Shown: piece after piece, positions 26,955 to 35,525 of the stretch
Numbering within the stretch: the first letter of the stretch is position 1
Layout: every line of letters starts with the position of its first letter
From: Nostoc sp. UHCC 0870
Lineage (GTDB): Bacteria; Cyanobacteriota; Cyanobacteriia; Cyanobacteriales; Nostocaceae
Length of the DNA stretch: 64,000 nt
NCBI RefSeq assembly: GCF_022063185.1
Contig: NZ_CP091913.1
Span: 3,163,501-3,227,500 of the forward strand
Reading direction: 5' to 3'
Made by a program: the position numbers and the translations under genes
Notes under the pieces: model-generated
What the model was told of the DNA's origin: nothing
The model's database searches: none
The model's input: the letters and a program-made list of their open reading frames with translations, nothing else

Positions 26955-27291
26955 AGGTGAGCAATGAGTAAGGAAAACCTCTGCTTAGAGTATTCCCAAC
27001 CTGAGCTACATAATTTTCATGCAGACTCATTAAAACTTTAAACTGCTTTAGGAAGGAGAAGAGAGGGGAAGCAGGGGAAGCAGGGGGAGAAAAATCCAAT
27101 CCCAAATTTCATTTCGGTTTATCACACCTAGAAGGTCTGTTCACCATTTGTCAAAATAGGATAACGGTAAAACCCGTTCCAGAGATATTTCGGCAAAAAA
27201 TTAGCTTTAGCGTATGACCATAAATTGCAATGGTTGCTTATTGTAGCGAAATACTGCCTTAATCAATACCTGGGATGAGTAGACTTAGATA
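26955..27291. other. Divergent region between pilB and grpE
   Basis: 337 bases. It holds GGGGAAGCAGGGGAAGCAGG repeat units near 27065-27090 (the same type as near 4650), and otherwise AT-rich DNA that must carry the pilB and grpE promoters. No CIRCE element (TTAGCACTC-N9-GAGTGCTAA) is present, so HrcA control of the grpE operon is not supported. Confidence 0.5.
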
Positions 27292-28038
27292 ATGATGGAC
27301 GAAAATAAACAGATAAACAATACAAACCAGCCATTGGGTGAATCAACAGAGGTAAATCAAGCAATGATGAGCGACTCCCAAGCCCCAACCAATTCTTACG
27401 AATCTGGTAGCGAGGTTACTGAGCAAGTGGCAACCCCAACTAATATAGCGGGAGACACTGTACTCACAGAAGAAAATAACTTCGCTGCACCAGAGACTAC
27501 TGAAGTCGAAACAGCAGCTTTGGCAGAATTGACTCAACATATTGAGTCACTCAAAGCCCAACTAGAAGAACGCAGTACACAATACATGAGAATTGCGGCA
27601 GATTTTGAAAATTACCGCAAACGTACACAAAAGGAAAAAGAAGAGCTAGACCTACAAGTAAAGCGAAATACTCTCATGGAGTTGCTGCCTGTGGTCGATA
27701 ATTTTGAACGGGCCAGAGCGCACCTTAAGCCACAAACTGAAGGCGAGATGACAATTCACAAAAGTTATCAGGGAGTCTATAAACAACTTGTGGATTCCCT
27801 AAAACGATTGGGTGTATCACCCATGCGTCCTGAACTACAAGAATTTGATCCTAATCTTCATGAAGCAGTAATGCGCGAACCTACGGATGAACATCCTGAA
27901 GGAACAGTGTTAGAAGAGTTAGTACGCGGATATTATTTGGGCGATCGCGTGCTACGCCATTCTATGGTTAAGGTGGCTGCTCCAAAGGAAGATGCACCAC
28001 CCGCACAAGAAAGTCAGTCGAGTCCAGCCGACAGTTAA
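27292..28038 (+). CDS. grpE: GrpE, nucleotide exchange factor for DnaK
   Basis: A 248-residue GrpE: a disordered acidic and Gln-rich N-terminal part (about 1-75), a long coiled coil ([20 protein letters not shown]), the conserved [20 protein letters not shown], and a C-terminal beta domain ending [17 protein letters not shown]. It releases ADP from DnaK. The ATG at 27292 is followed directly by a second ATG; the first is used here. It begins the grpE-dnaK-dnaJ cluster and is separated from dnaK by a hairpin and repeat sequence. Confidence 0.94.
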   Translation: MMDENKQINNTNQPLGESTEVNQAMMSDSQAPTNSYESGSEVTEQVATPTNIAGDTVLTEENNFAAPETTEVETAALAELTQHIESLKAQLEERSTQYMRIAADFENYRKRTQKEKEELDLQVKRNTLMELLPVVDNFERARAHLKPQTEGEMTIHKSYQGVYKQLVDSLKRLGVSPMRPELQEFDPNLHEAVMREPTDEHPEGTVLEELVRGYYLGDRVLRHSMVKVAAPKEDAPPAQESQSSPADS

Positions 28039-28045
28039 CCTGTAT

Positions 28046-28093
28046 TTGCTCGCCTCTCTGACCAATAGTGCCTAGGTCATAGTAGAGGCGAGC
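28046..28093. terminator. Long two-stem hairpin between grpE and dnaK
   Basis: TGCTCGCCTCT (28046-28056) and AGAGGCGAGCA (28083-28093) form a perfect 11-bp stem, with an inner stem TGACC/GGTCA (28058-28062 and 28074-28078). No T tract follows, so it may act as an attenuator, a processing site or an mRNA stabiliser rather than an intrinsic terminator. It starts 8 bases after the grpE stop codon. Confidence 0.6.
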
Positions 28094-28258
28094 ATTGCTA
28101 GGGATTGGGTACTGGATACTGGGGACTGACAATTGGGTATTGGGTGTTGGGTAAGAGTCAAGTCTTAATTTTGAATCTTGAATCTTGAATTTTGAATTGT
28201 TTGCCTCAAGTTAATCCGCGTAACATTCCGGCAACAGCAGTCAGTAAAAATATTTAAT

Positions 28259-30220
28259 ATGGGAAAAGTTATTGGGATCGACTTAGGCACTACAAATAGT
28301 TGTGTTGCAGTTTTGGAGGGTGGTCAACCAATTGTGATCACTAATTCCGAAGGGGGAAGAACTACACCGAGTATTGTAGGATTTGGTAAAAGTGGCGATC
28401 GCTTGGTCGGTCAATTAGCAAAACGCCAAGCCGTAACTAATGCTGAAAACACGGTTTTTAGTATAAAAAGATTTATCGGTCGGCGTTGGGATGATACAGG
28501 AAAAGAGCGCGATCGTGTACCTTATAATTCTATTAAAGGTCGAGACGATACTGTTGATGTGCAGATTCGCGGGCGAAATTACACACCCCAAGAAATATCT
28601 GCCATGATCCTGCAAAAGCTCAAGCAGGATGCAGAAAATTTCTTGGGTGAAGCTGTAACGCAAGCAGTAATTACCGTACCAGCATATTTCACCGATGCCC
28701 AACGACAAGCCACTAAAGACGCTGGCACAATTGCCGGACTGGAAGTGCTACGAATTATCAATGAACCTACGGCTGCGGCTTTAGCTTTTGGCTTAGAAAA
28801 GCAAGACCAAGAACAGCTAATTTTGGTCTTTGACTTGGGAGGCGGAACGTTCGATGTATCTATATTGCAACTGGGAGATGGGGTTTTTGAAGTCAAAGCC
28901 ACCAGTGGTAATAATCAGCTAGGAGGTGATGACTTTGATAGCTGTGTTGTCAATTGGATGATTGAACGCTTCCAAAAACAAGAGGAAATTGACCTTGCTC
29001 AAGATAAAATGGCACTGCAACGCCTGCGAGAAGCCGCAGAAAAAGCCAAGGTTGAACTCTCTAGCATGGCCAATACCTCCATTAACCTGCCTTTTATTAC
29101 GGCTGATGAAGCTGGGCCAAAGCATCTAGAGATGGAACTCAGTCGCTCTAAATTTGAAGAATTGGTGGGACATTTAATTGAAGCCACCATCGAGCCAATG
29201 ATTCAAGCCCTCAAGGATGCAGACCTGAAAGCAGAAGATATCGACAGAATTATTTTAGTAGGTGGTTCTACGCGGATTCCTGCCGTACAAAACGCGCTGA
29301 TCAAGTTTTTTAACGGCAAAACTCCTGACCGTTCGGTGAATCCTGATGAAGCTGTAGGTTTGGGTGCAGCAATTCAAGCTGGTGTTCTAGGTGGCGAAGT
29401 TGATAATCTTTTGCTCTTAGATGTCACACCACTATCATTGGGAATTGAAACTTTGGGAGAAGTATTCACCAAAATCATCGAACGTAACACGACAATTCCC
29501 ACCAGTAAGTCACAGATATTTTCTACCGCCGTTGATGGACAAACTTCTGTAGAAATTCATGTCCTCCAAGGTGAACGGGCAATGGCACGAGATAATAAAA
29601 GTCTCGGCAAATTTCTGTTAGCAGGAATTCCTCCCGCCCCCCGTGGTGTACCCCAAATTGAGGTATCGTTTGAAATCGATGTTAACGGTATCCTCAAAGT
29701 TGCTGCCCAAGATAAAGGCACAGGTAGAGAACAGAGTATTCGTATTACTAACACAGGTGGATTAAATAGCAATGAAGTAGAACGGATGCGCCAAGAAGCG
29801 GAAGTTTTCGCTGAAGAAGATAGAAGACGCAAAGAACTAGTTGACCTCAAAAACCAAGCAGATAATCTGTTATCTAGTTATGAATCTACCCTGAAAGAGA
29901 ATGGCCAATTGATTGGTGAGCAGATGAAAGTCTTAGCCAACGAAAAAGTTGCCCTCCTCCAGAGTGTCATGACTAATCCCGCTATTTCCCTACAAGAATT
30001 TCAACAGTGTCTAGAAGACTTCCAACAAACTCTGTTTGCGATTGGTGCAAATGTCTACGAGCGAGCTAGTGGTCAAAATGATGGTGAAGTAGAAGCAATT
30101 TCCGATGCTTCATTATCCTTAGACTTAGAACATCCAATGAATGGAACTCTAATTCCCCAATTTAATTTTGATTTTGATGACGAAAGCACAGCACAAGCTG
30201 ATTATGAAGCAATAGATTAG
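28259..30220 (+). CDS. dnaK: DnaK, Hsp70 chaperone
   Basis: A 653-residue Hsp70. The nucleotide-binding domain starts [20 protein letters not shown], with [15 protein letters not shown] and [13 protein letters not shown]; the hydrophobic linker is [11 protein letters not shown]; the substrate-binding domain follows. The C-terminal lid is divergent and ends [19 protein letters not shown] rather than the EEVD-like end of many DnaK proteins. The grpE-dnaK-dnaJ order fits the general housekeeping chaperone (DnaK2-like), but cyanobacteria encode several DnaK paralogs and the divergent lid leaves the paralog number open. Confidence 0.94.
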   Translation: MGKVIGIDLGTTNSCVAVLEGGQPIVITNSEGGRTTPSIVGFGKSGDRLVGQLAKRQAVTNAENTVFSIKRFIGRRWDDTGKERDRVPYNSIKGRDDTVDVQIRGRNYTPQEISAMILQKLKQDAENFLGEAVTQAVITVPAYFTDAQRQATKDAGTIAGLEVLRIINEPTAAALAFGLEKQDQEQLILVFDLGGGTFDVSILQLGDGVFEVKATSGNNQLGGDDFDSCVVNWMIERFQKQEEIDLAQDKMALQRLREAAEKAKVELSSMANTSINLPFITADEAGPKHLEMELSRSKFEELVGHLIEATIEPMIQALKDADLKAEDIDRIILVGGSTRIPAVQNALIKFFNGKTPDRSVNPDEAVGLGAAIQAGVLGGEVDNLLLLDVTPLSLGIETLGEVFTKIIERNTTIPTSKSQIFSTAVDGQTSVEIHVLQGERAMARDNKSLGKFLLAGIPPAPRGVPQIEVSFEIDVNGILKVAAQDKGTGREQSIRITNTGGLNSNEVERMRQEAEVFAEEDRRRKELVDLKNQADNLLSSYESTLKENGQLIGEQMKVLANEKVALLQSVMTNPAISLQEFQQCLEDFQQTLFAIGANVYERASGQNDGEVEAISDASLSLDLEHPMNGTLIPQFNFDFDDESTAQADYEAID

Positions 30221-30784
30221 AGATTGGGCATGAAAAGCTCAAAAGTTAAAAGGCAAAAATTATTTAATTTTGAATTTTGAATTGGTTTATCCCCAGTCCC
30301 TAATAACTAGCAAGGGGGGTTTTCCACACCTGATGGTGCGGCTAGCCCCTCTAGTTCATGAGCAGGGTTTTATCATCGCACGTAGCACAATTGTAAAAGA
30401 GACAGCCAATTGGTCAGTGACAAGTCCAATCTGTGTTGCTTCATACTGCCAAATTTAGTAGCTTTTTCGTTTCCCACGAAGAAAGCACCTACTTCTGGCA
30501 ACTTGCTGGTGATTTTTGTAAAAGGTAACAGGTAAAATAAATTAATTATTAAAATAAGTTAACGTCTACCTTCTGCCTAGTACAACACGGCGTAAATGAA
30601 CATACCATTTCAAACGAGCAAAAGCATTGATATACGAAACTTTTGACTTTTGATTTACCCTCCGGGAAGCCGCTTTCGCGTCTATGACTTTTGACTTCCG
30701 CCCTGCGGTACTAGCCTCCAGCCAGCCCCACTTGTGGTGCTTGCTGCCTTATCATCTATTCGTCCTCACTTTTACCTTTGCTAT
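30221..30784. other. Repeat-rich gap between dnaK and dnaJ
   Basis: This 564-base gap holds TTTTGAATT-type heptamers (30263-30285), a CTAGTAC element (30577-30714) and otherwise unassigned DNA. No gene was found. Because of this gap, the dnaJ group probably has its own promoter, which would lie near or inside the mobile repeat. Confidence 0.5.
30577..30714. mobile_element. 138-bp CTAGTAC-type MITE-like repeat upstream of dnaJ
   Basis: Left end CTAGTACAACACGGCGTAAA and right end CTTCCGCCCTGCGGTACTAG are imperfect inverted repeats. The first 30 bases resemble the element at 22251-22391. Its interior carries ACTTTTGACTTTTGA direct repeats. It ends 70 bases before the dnaJ start codon. Confidence 0.6.
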
Positions 30785-31909
30785 ATGTCCCGCGACTACT
30801 ATGAAATTCTGGGCGTCTCTCGTGACGCTGACAAAGAAGAACTCAAACAAGCTTACCGTCGTCTAGCCCGGAAGTATCACCCCGATGTGAATAAAGAACC
30901 GGGGGCGGAGGAGCGATTTAAGGAAATTAACCGTGCTTACGAAGTCCTGTCTGAGCAAGAAACCCGTGCGCGTTATGATCGCTTCGGCCCAGAGGGTGTT
31001 TCCGGTGCTGGTGTTGGTTACCAAGATATGAGCGATATGGGCGGCTTTGCTGATATCTTTGAAAGTATTTTTAGTGGCTTTGCCGGTGGTATGGGTGGCC
31101 CAACCCAAAGACGGCGTAGCGGGCCGGCGCGGGGTGATGATTTACGGCTAGACTTAAAGTTAGAATTTCGGGAAGCTGTCTTTGGCGGTGAAAAAGAAAT
31201 TCGCATTTCTCACCTAGAAACCTGTGAAACCTGTGGTGGTTCGGGTGCTAAACCAGGAACTCGTCCCCGCACTTGTTCAACTTGTAGCGGTTCTGGTCAA
31301 GTCCGTCGTGTAACTAGAACACCTTTTGGCAGTTTCACTCAAGTATCCACTTGTCCCACCTGTAATGGTACAGGCATGGTAATTGAAGACAAATGTGATA
31401 CTTGTGATGGTAAGGGTACAAATCAAATTACCAAGAAACTGAAAATTACTATTCCCGCAGGTGTGGATAATGGTACACGTCTACGCATATCCCAAGAGGG
31501 TGATGCAGGTCAACGTGGTGGTCCTCCTGGAGATTTGTATGTCTACTTGTTCGTCAACGAGGATGAAGAATTTCACCGGGACGGAATTAATGTTCTTTCG
31601 GAAATTAAAGTTAGCTATTTGCAAGCAATTCTAGGCTGTCGTTTGGAAGTAGATACCGTAGATGGGCCTGTAGAATTAATTATTCCCGCCGGCACTCAGC
31701 CTAATACGGTGATGAAGTTGGAAAATCGAGGTGTACCACGCCTAGGTAATCCTGTGAGTCGGGGGGATCATCTGTTAACGGTGTTAATTGATATTCCTAC
31801 CAAGGTGATACCAGAGGAGAGAGAATTGTTAGAGAAGTTGGCTAAAATTAAGGGAGACCGTACTGGCAAAGGTGGTTTAGAAGGATTCTTGGGAAACTTG
31901 TTTAAGTAA
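30785..31909 (+). CDS. dnaJ: DnaJ, Hsp40 co-chaperone
   Basis: A type I DnaJ of 374 residues. The J domain has [20 protein letters not shown] and the HPD motif; then come a Gly/Phe-rich segment ([10 protein letters not shown] onward), a zinc domain with four CxxCxGxG motifs ([32 protein letters not shown]) and the C-terminal substrate-binding domains. The ATG at 30785 is chosen because DnaJ proteins begin just before this motif; an in-frame ATG at 30734 adds 17 unrelated residues. It stimulates DnaK ATPase. Its stop overlaps the next start (TAATG). Confidence 0.95.
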   Translation: MSRDYYEILGVSRDADKEELKQAYRRLARKYHPDVNKEPGAEERFKEINRAYEVLSEQETRARYDRFGPEGVSGAGVGYQDMSDMGGFADIFESIFSGFAGGMGGPTQRRRSGPARGDDLRLDLKLEFREAVFGGEKEIRISHLETCETCGGSGAKPGTRPRTCSTCSGSGQVRRVTRTPFGSFTQVSTCPTCNGTGMVIEDKCDTCDGKGTNQITKKLKITIPAGVDNGTRLRISQEGDAGQRGGPPGDLYVYLFVNEDEEFHRDGINVLSEIKVSYLQAILGCRLEVDTVDGPVELIIPAGTQPNTVMKLENRGVPRLGNPVSRGDHLLTVLIDIPTKVIPEERELLEKLAKIKGDRTGKGGLEGFLGNLFK

Positions 31910-32163
31910 TGAAGGTATCTTATTTATCAACTCCCGATGCTCAACTAGATTTGCGTGGCACTCCTTGCCCGATTAATTTTGTGCGGACTAAACTTCGTCT
32001 GGAGCAAATGTCCCCTGGGGCTTTGCTGGAGGTATGGTTAGACCCTGGTGAACCAATTGAACAAGTTCCTGATAGCTTGACAATGGCTGGTTATCAGGTA
32101 GAAAAAATTACCGACTGTACTGGCTATTTTTCTTTGTTCATCCGCCGTCCCGTAACTGCCTAA
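31909..32163 (+). CDS. TusA/SirA-like sulfur carrier protein (84 aa)
   Basis: A small TusA-family domain. LDLRGTPCPINFVRTKLRL carries the family Cys (CP motif, Cys near residue 22) that accepts persulfide sulfur in TusA-type carriers, followed by the short alpha/beta sandwich (MSPGALLEVWLDPGEPIEQV). Start and stop both overlap neighbours by one base (TAATG at dnaJ and at rsgA), showing translational coupling in a dnaJ-tusA-like-rsgA operon. Whether it carries sulfur for tRNA thiolation, molybdenum cofactor or another path is not known for this cyanobacterial subgroup. Confidence 0.85.
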   Translation: MKVSYLSTPDAQLDLRGTPCPINFVRTKLRLEQMSPGALLEVWLDPGEPIEQVPDSLTMAGYQVEKITDCTGYFSLFIRRPVTA

Positions 32164-33260
32164 TGAAACTTGGTACTACTGGACAGTTTTTGGGTACGGT
32201 GTTAGCCGTGCAGGCTAATTTTTACAAAGTACAGCTAGATGAGGCAAGGGAGCAGGGGAGCAAGGGAGCAGGGGGACAATTAGATTTAGATTCCCCTCTA
32301 CCCCCCTTGCTACTCTGCACTCGCAGAATGCTGTTGAAGAAAATCGGTCAGCAAGTAATGGTAGGCGATCGCGTGGTCGTAGAAGAGCCAGATTGGTCTG
32401 GAGGACGGGGAGCGATCGCGGATGTCTTACCCCGCCGAACTGAATTAGACCGCCCACCAATCGCCAATGCTGACCAAATTCTATTGGTTTTTGCGGTGGC
32501 TGACCCACCCCTAGAACCTTACCAACTCAGCCGATTTCTAATTAAGGCTGAATCTACTGGTATAGATGTGCTGTTATGTTTGAATAAAAGCGATTTAGTC
32601 AGTCCACAAGAAAAGCAAGAAATTAGCGATCGCCTGTTAAATTGGGGCTATAAACCCCTGTTTATTAGCGTTCAGCAGGAAATTAATATTGCCGAAGTAG
32701 CAAAATATCTCAGCCAAAAAATCACCGTTGTCGCTGGCCCTTCTGGTGTGGGTAAATCCAGCTTAATTAATGCCTTAATTCCCGATATTAACCTGCGTGT
32801 GGGGGAAGTTTCTGGTAAATTAGCCCGTGGTCGTCACACCACACGCCATGTAGAATTATTTGACTTACCCAATGGTGGTTTATTAGCAGACACCCCCGGC
32901 TTTAATCAGCCTGATTTGGATTGCAGTCCAGAAGAATTAGTACATTATTTTCCAGAAGTCAGAGAACGCCTAGCTAATGGTAGGTGTAGATTTAATGATT
33001 GTTTACATCGAGATGAGCCAGATTGTGTAGTGCAGGGTAATTGGGAACGCTATGAACATTATTTAGAGTTTTTGGACGAAGCGATCGCACGACAAACACA
33101 ACTTAACCAACAAGCCGATCCCGAATCAAATTTAAGGCACAAAACCAAAGGTAAAGGTCAAAGCCAATACGAACCAAAACTAGAAAGTAAAAAATACCGC
33201 CGCACTTCCCGACGCACTCAAATACAAGGGTTACAAGATTTATATCAGGAAGAAGATTAA
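32163..33260 (+). CDS. rsgA: RsgA, ribosome small-subunit-dependent GTPase
   Basis: A circularly permuted GTPase that aids 30S maturation. It has an N-terminal OB fold (GTVLAVQANFYKVQL ... GDRVVVEEPDW), G4 LCLNKSDL, G1 GPSGVGKSSLINAL, G3 DTPGF and a C-terminal zinc site (CRFNDCLHRDEPDC), with a basic C-terminal tail. Residues about 28-48 (REQGSKGAGGQLDLDSPLPP) interrupt the OB-fold strand pair and are encoded by GGGAGCA-type repeats, which look like an in-frame repeat insertion. Otherwise the protein is complete (365 aa). It is co-directional and coupled to the TusA-like gene. Confidence 0.93.
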   Translation: MKLGTTGQFLGTVLAVQANFYKVQLDEAREQGSKGAGGQLDLDSPLPPLLLCTRRMLLKKIGQQVMVGDRVVVEEPDWSGGRGAIADVLPRRTELDRPPIANADQILLVFAVADPPLEPYQLSRFLIKAESTGIDVLLCLNKSDLVSPQEKQEISDRLLNWGYKPLFISVQQEINIAEVAKYLSQKITVVAGPSGVGKSSLINALIPDINLRVGEVSGKLARGRHTTRHVELFDLPNGGLLADTPGFNQPDLDCSPEELVHYFPEVRERLANGRCRFNDCLHRDEPDCVVQGNWERYEHYLEFLDEAIARQTQLNQQADPESNLRHKTKGKGQSQYEPKLESKKYRRTSRRTQIQGLQDLYQEED

Positions 33261-33443
33261 GCAGCAGTTCATTGGGTAGGGAGTGGAAGGGGACAAGAGG
33301 GACAGTAGTGAAAAATTTATTTTGGGTTGATAGTTAATTTCCTCAGATTACTAGTCAGATACGATCCCCAGAAGGTCTTAAAATATTGTTAATTTCCACC
33401 TACTCCCTAGACCTTCAATTTATCAGTATCACCCTAAAACACT

Positions 33444-35033
33444 ATGGCTATTGGCTACGTCGCGCTTGTACTCCACGCACACCTTCCCTTCGTTCGTCAC
33501 CCAGAAAGTGATTATGTGCTGGAAGAGGAATGGCTCTATGAAGCTATTACAGAAACTTACATTCCTTTATTGAAAGTATTTGAAGGCTTAAAGCGAGACG
33601 GCATTGATTTTAAAATCACTATGAGTATGACACCGCCGCTTGTGTCCATGCTCCGTGATCCTTTGCTGCAAGAACGCTATGATGCACATCTAGCTCAATT
33701 AGAAGAACTTATAGAACTGGAAGCCGAACGCAATGTCCAAAATGGGCATATGCGTTACTTAGCTGAACACTACGCCACTGAGTTTAACGAAGCGCGTCAG
33801 ATGTGGGAACGCTACAATGGCGATTTAGTTACGGCTTTTAAACAGTTTCAAGACTCTAACAACTTAGAAATCATCACTTGTGGTGCGACTCACGGCTATT
33901 TACCACTGATGAAAATGTATCCCCAAGCTGTGTGGGCGCAAATTCAGGTAGCTTGTGAACACTACGAAGAAACTTTTGGCCGACCCGCTAAAGGTATTTG
34001 GTTGCCAGAATGCGCCTACTATGAAGGCTTAGAGAGGATGCTAGCCGATGCTGGTTTGCGCTACTTCCTCACTGATGGGCATGGTATTCTTTACGCCCGT
34101 CCTCGTCCCCGTTTTGGTACTTATACCCCAATTTTTACAGAAACGGGTGTTGCAGCCTTTGGTCGCGATCATGAATCTTCTCAGCAGGTCTGGTCTTCTG
34201 AGGTAGGTTATCCCGGTGCGGCAGAATATCGGGAATTTTACAAAGATTTGGGTTGGGAAGCTGAGTATGAGTACATCAAACCCTATATCATGCCCAACGG
34301 TCAGCGTAAAAATACGGGGATTAAGTATCATAAAATTACTGGGCGCGGCTTAGGGCTATCAGATAAGGCACTTTATGATCCTTATTGGGCAAAGGAAAAA
34401 GCGGCAGAACACGCGGCTAATTTTATGTATAACCGCGAACGGCAAACAGAGCATCTTTACAATATTATGCAGCGTCCGCCGATTATTGTGTCGCCTTATG
34501 ATGCCGAATTATTTGGACATTGGTGGTATGAAGGCCCTTGGTTTATTGATTATCTGTTCCGCAAGTCTTGGTATGACCAAGGAACTTATAAAATGACTCA
34601 TTTAGCAGACTATTTACGGGCAGAACCAACCCAACAAGTCTGTCGTCCTTCCCAGTCGAGTTGGGGTTATAAGGGTTTCCATGAGTATTGGTTAAATGAG
34701 ACTAATGCTTGGATTTATCCACACTTGCATAAAGCTGCTGAACGCATGATTGAAATCTCTAGTCTAGAACCAGAGGATGAATTAGGCTTGAAGGCACTGA
34801 ATCAAGCAGCGCGGGAGTTACTATTGGCGCAATCTTCAGACTGGGCGTTTATTATGCGGACAGGAACAATGGTTCCTTATGCTGTGAGACGCACGCGATC
34901 GCACTTGATGCGCTTTAATAAGCTCTATGAAGATGTGAAAATCGGCAAAATCGATAGCGGTTGGTTGGAAAAGGTCGAATTAATGGATAATATTTTCCCC
35001 AATATCAACTACCGTGCTTACCGTCCTTTGTAA
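33444..35033 (+). CDS. GH57 1,4-alpha-glucan branching enzyme (529 aa)
   Basis: A glycoside hydrolase 57 protein of the branching-enzyme type. The five conserved regions are visible: HAHLPFVRHP (region 1, residues 11-20), GATHGYLPL (region 2), GIWLPECAYY with the catalytic nucleophile Glu189 (region 3), SPYDAELFGHWWYEG with the acid/base Asp353 (region 4), and the C-terminal helical domain with WIYPHLHKAAERM. It would introduce alpha-1,6 branches in glycogen. The cyanobacterial main GlgB is GH13, so this is a second branching enzyme or an amylolytic relative. A strong terminator follows. Confidence 0.87.
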   Translation: MAIGYVALVLHAHLPFVRHPESDYVLEEEWLYEAITETYIPLLKVFEGLKRDGIDFKITMSMTPPLVSMLRDPLLQERYDAHLAQLEELIELEAERNVQNGHMRYLAEHYATEFNEARQMWERYNGDLVTAFKQFQDSNNLEIITCGATHGYLPLMKMYPQAVWAQIQVACEHYEETFGRPAKGIWLPECAYYEGLERMLADAGLRYFLTDGHGILYARPRPRFGTYTPIFTETGVAAFGRDHESSQQVWSSEVGYPGAAEYREFYKDLGWEAEYEYIKPYIMPNGQRKNTGIKYHKITGRGLGLSDKALYDPYWAKEKAAEHAANFMYNRERQTEHLYNIMQRPPIIVSPYDAELFGHWWYEGPWFIDYLFRKSWYDQGTYKMTHLADYLRAEPTQQVCRPSQSSWGYKGFHEYWLNETNAWIYPHLHKAAERMIEISSLEPEDELGLKALNQAARELLLAQSSDWAFIMRTGTMVPYAVRRTRSHLMRFNKLYEDVKIGKIDSGWLEKVELMDNIFPNINYRAYRPL

Positions 35034-35116
35034 AGAGTGCTGAGTAGTGAGTAGTGAATGCTGAGTAATAAAAAATTAGATTCTCTAGCCTCTAACCCTT
35101 TAGTAGCTTAAAAGCA

Positions 35117-35145
35117 AAACCCCCAGGATCAATTACTGGGGGTTT
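35117..35145 (+). terminator. Intrinsic terminator of the GH57 gene
   Basis: AAACCCCCAG (35117-35126) and CTGGGGGTTT (35136-35145) form a perfect 10-bp stem with a 9-base loop, followed by ATTATTA. It sits 84 bases past the stop codon. Confidence 0.85.
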
Positions 35146-35177
35146 ATTATTAGTGACAAATTTAGCTAAAACAAAAA

Positions 35178-35213
35178 GAAGCCTCTCACTCAGTCCGAAG
35201 GACGAGTGATGAG
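35178..35213 (+). repeat. Subterminal hairpin, candidate left end of the TnpB element
   Basis: GAAGCCTCTCACTC is followed by AGTCCGAAGGAC and GAGTGATGAG. GTCC/GGAC form an inner stem around GAA, and CTCACTC pairs with GAGTGA(TG)AG outside it. The same GAAGCC start and CACTC/GAGTG stem occur in the same orientation at 36711-36764, after tnpB. IS200/IS605 elements carry same-strand hairpins at both ends. Confidence 0.5.
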
Positions 35214-35252
35214 ATGAATTTTTGGCTGACGACGAATTGACCCACAACTAAT

Positions 35253-35459
35253 TCAATCCGCAGGATTAACAGGGCAGGGGGTCGATGTTAGCGCAGCGTT
35301 AGCGAGTCTGCGAGCGTCGGAGTCAGCATTTTTAACTTTGAGCGAATCGATAAAATCTTCAATTACATGAGTCATAGTTTTATCGTTTTGACTTGCATAT
35401 AATCTTAATTTATTTAATCTGCGCTCAGATATTCTTAAATTTAATGTTTTGCTTTTCAT
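35253..35459 (-). CDS. Ribbon-helix-helix protein of the TnpB element (68 aa)
   Basis: SKTLNLRISERRLNKLRLYA is a CopG/Arc-type beta strand followed by helix 1, and NDKTMTHVIEDFIDSL is helix 2: a complete ribbon-helix-helix DNA-binding domain in the first 45 residues. The tail (DSDARRLANAALTS) is encoded by the small dispersed repeat TTAGCGCAGCGTTAGCGAG, which also occurs inside the element at 22251, so the natural C-terminus has been replaced or extended. The gene is divergent from tnpB across 66 bases that contain a palindrome, which suggests control of both genes. Confidence 0.7.
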   Translation of the reverse strand: MKSKTLNLRISERRLNKLRLYASQNDKTMTHVIEDFIDSLKVKNADSDARRLANAALTSTPCPVNPAD

Positions 35460-35478
35460 GAATGCCAGTACAACGTCG

Positions 35479-35492
35479 TTACATTTATGTAA
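35479..35492. promoter_or_regulatory. Candidate RHH operator between the divergent genes
   Basis: TTACAT-TT-ATGTAA is a 6-bp inverted repeat with a 2-base centre. It lies 20 bases upstream of the ribbon-helix-helix start and 34 bases upstream of the tnpB start, where an autoregulatory operator would be expected. This is a positional inference only. Confidence 0.4.
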
Positions 35493-35525
35493 TGCTAAAC
35501 ATAGGTCGAAAACAAGGATAAAGCA

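Noticed and set aside
26955..27291. CIRCE/HrcA operator upstream of grpE
   Set aside because: Searched for TTAGCACTC-N9-GAGTGCTAA and found no match.
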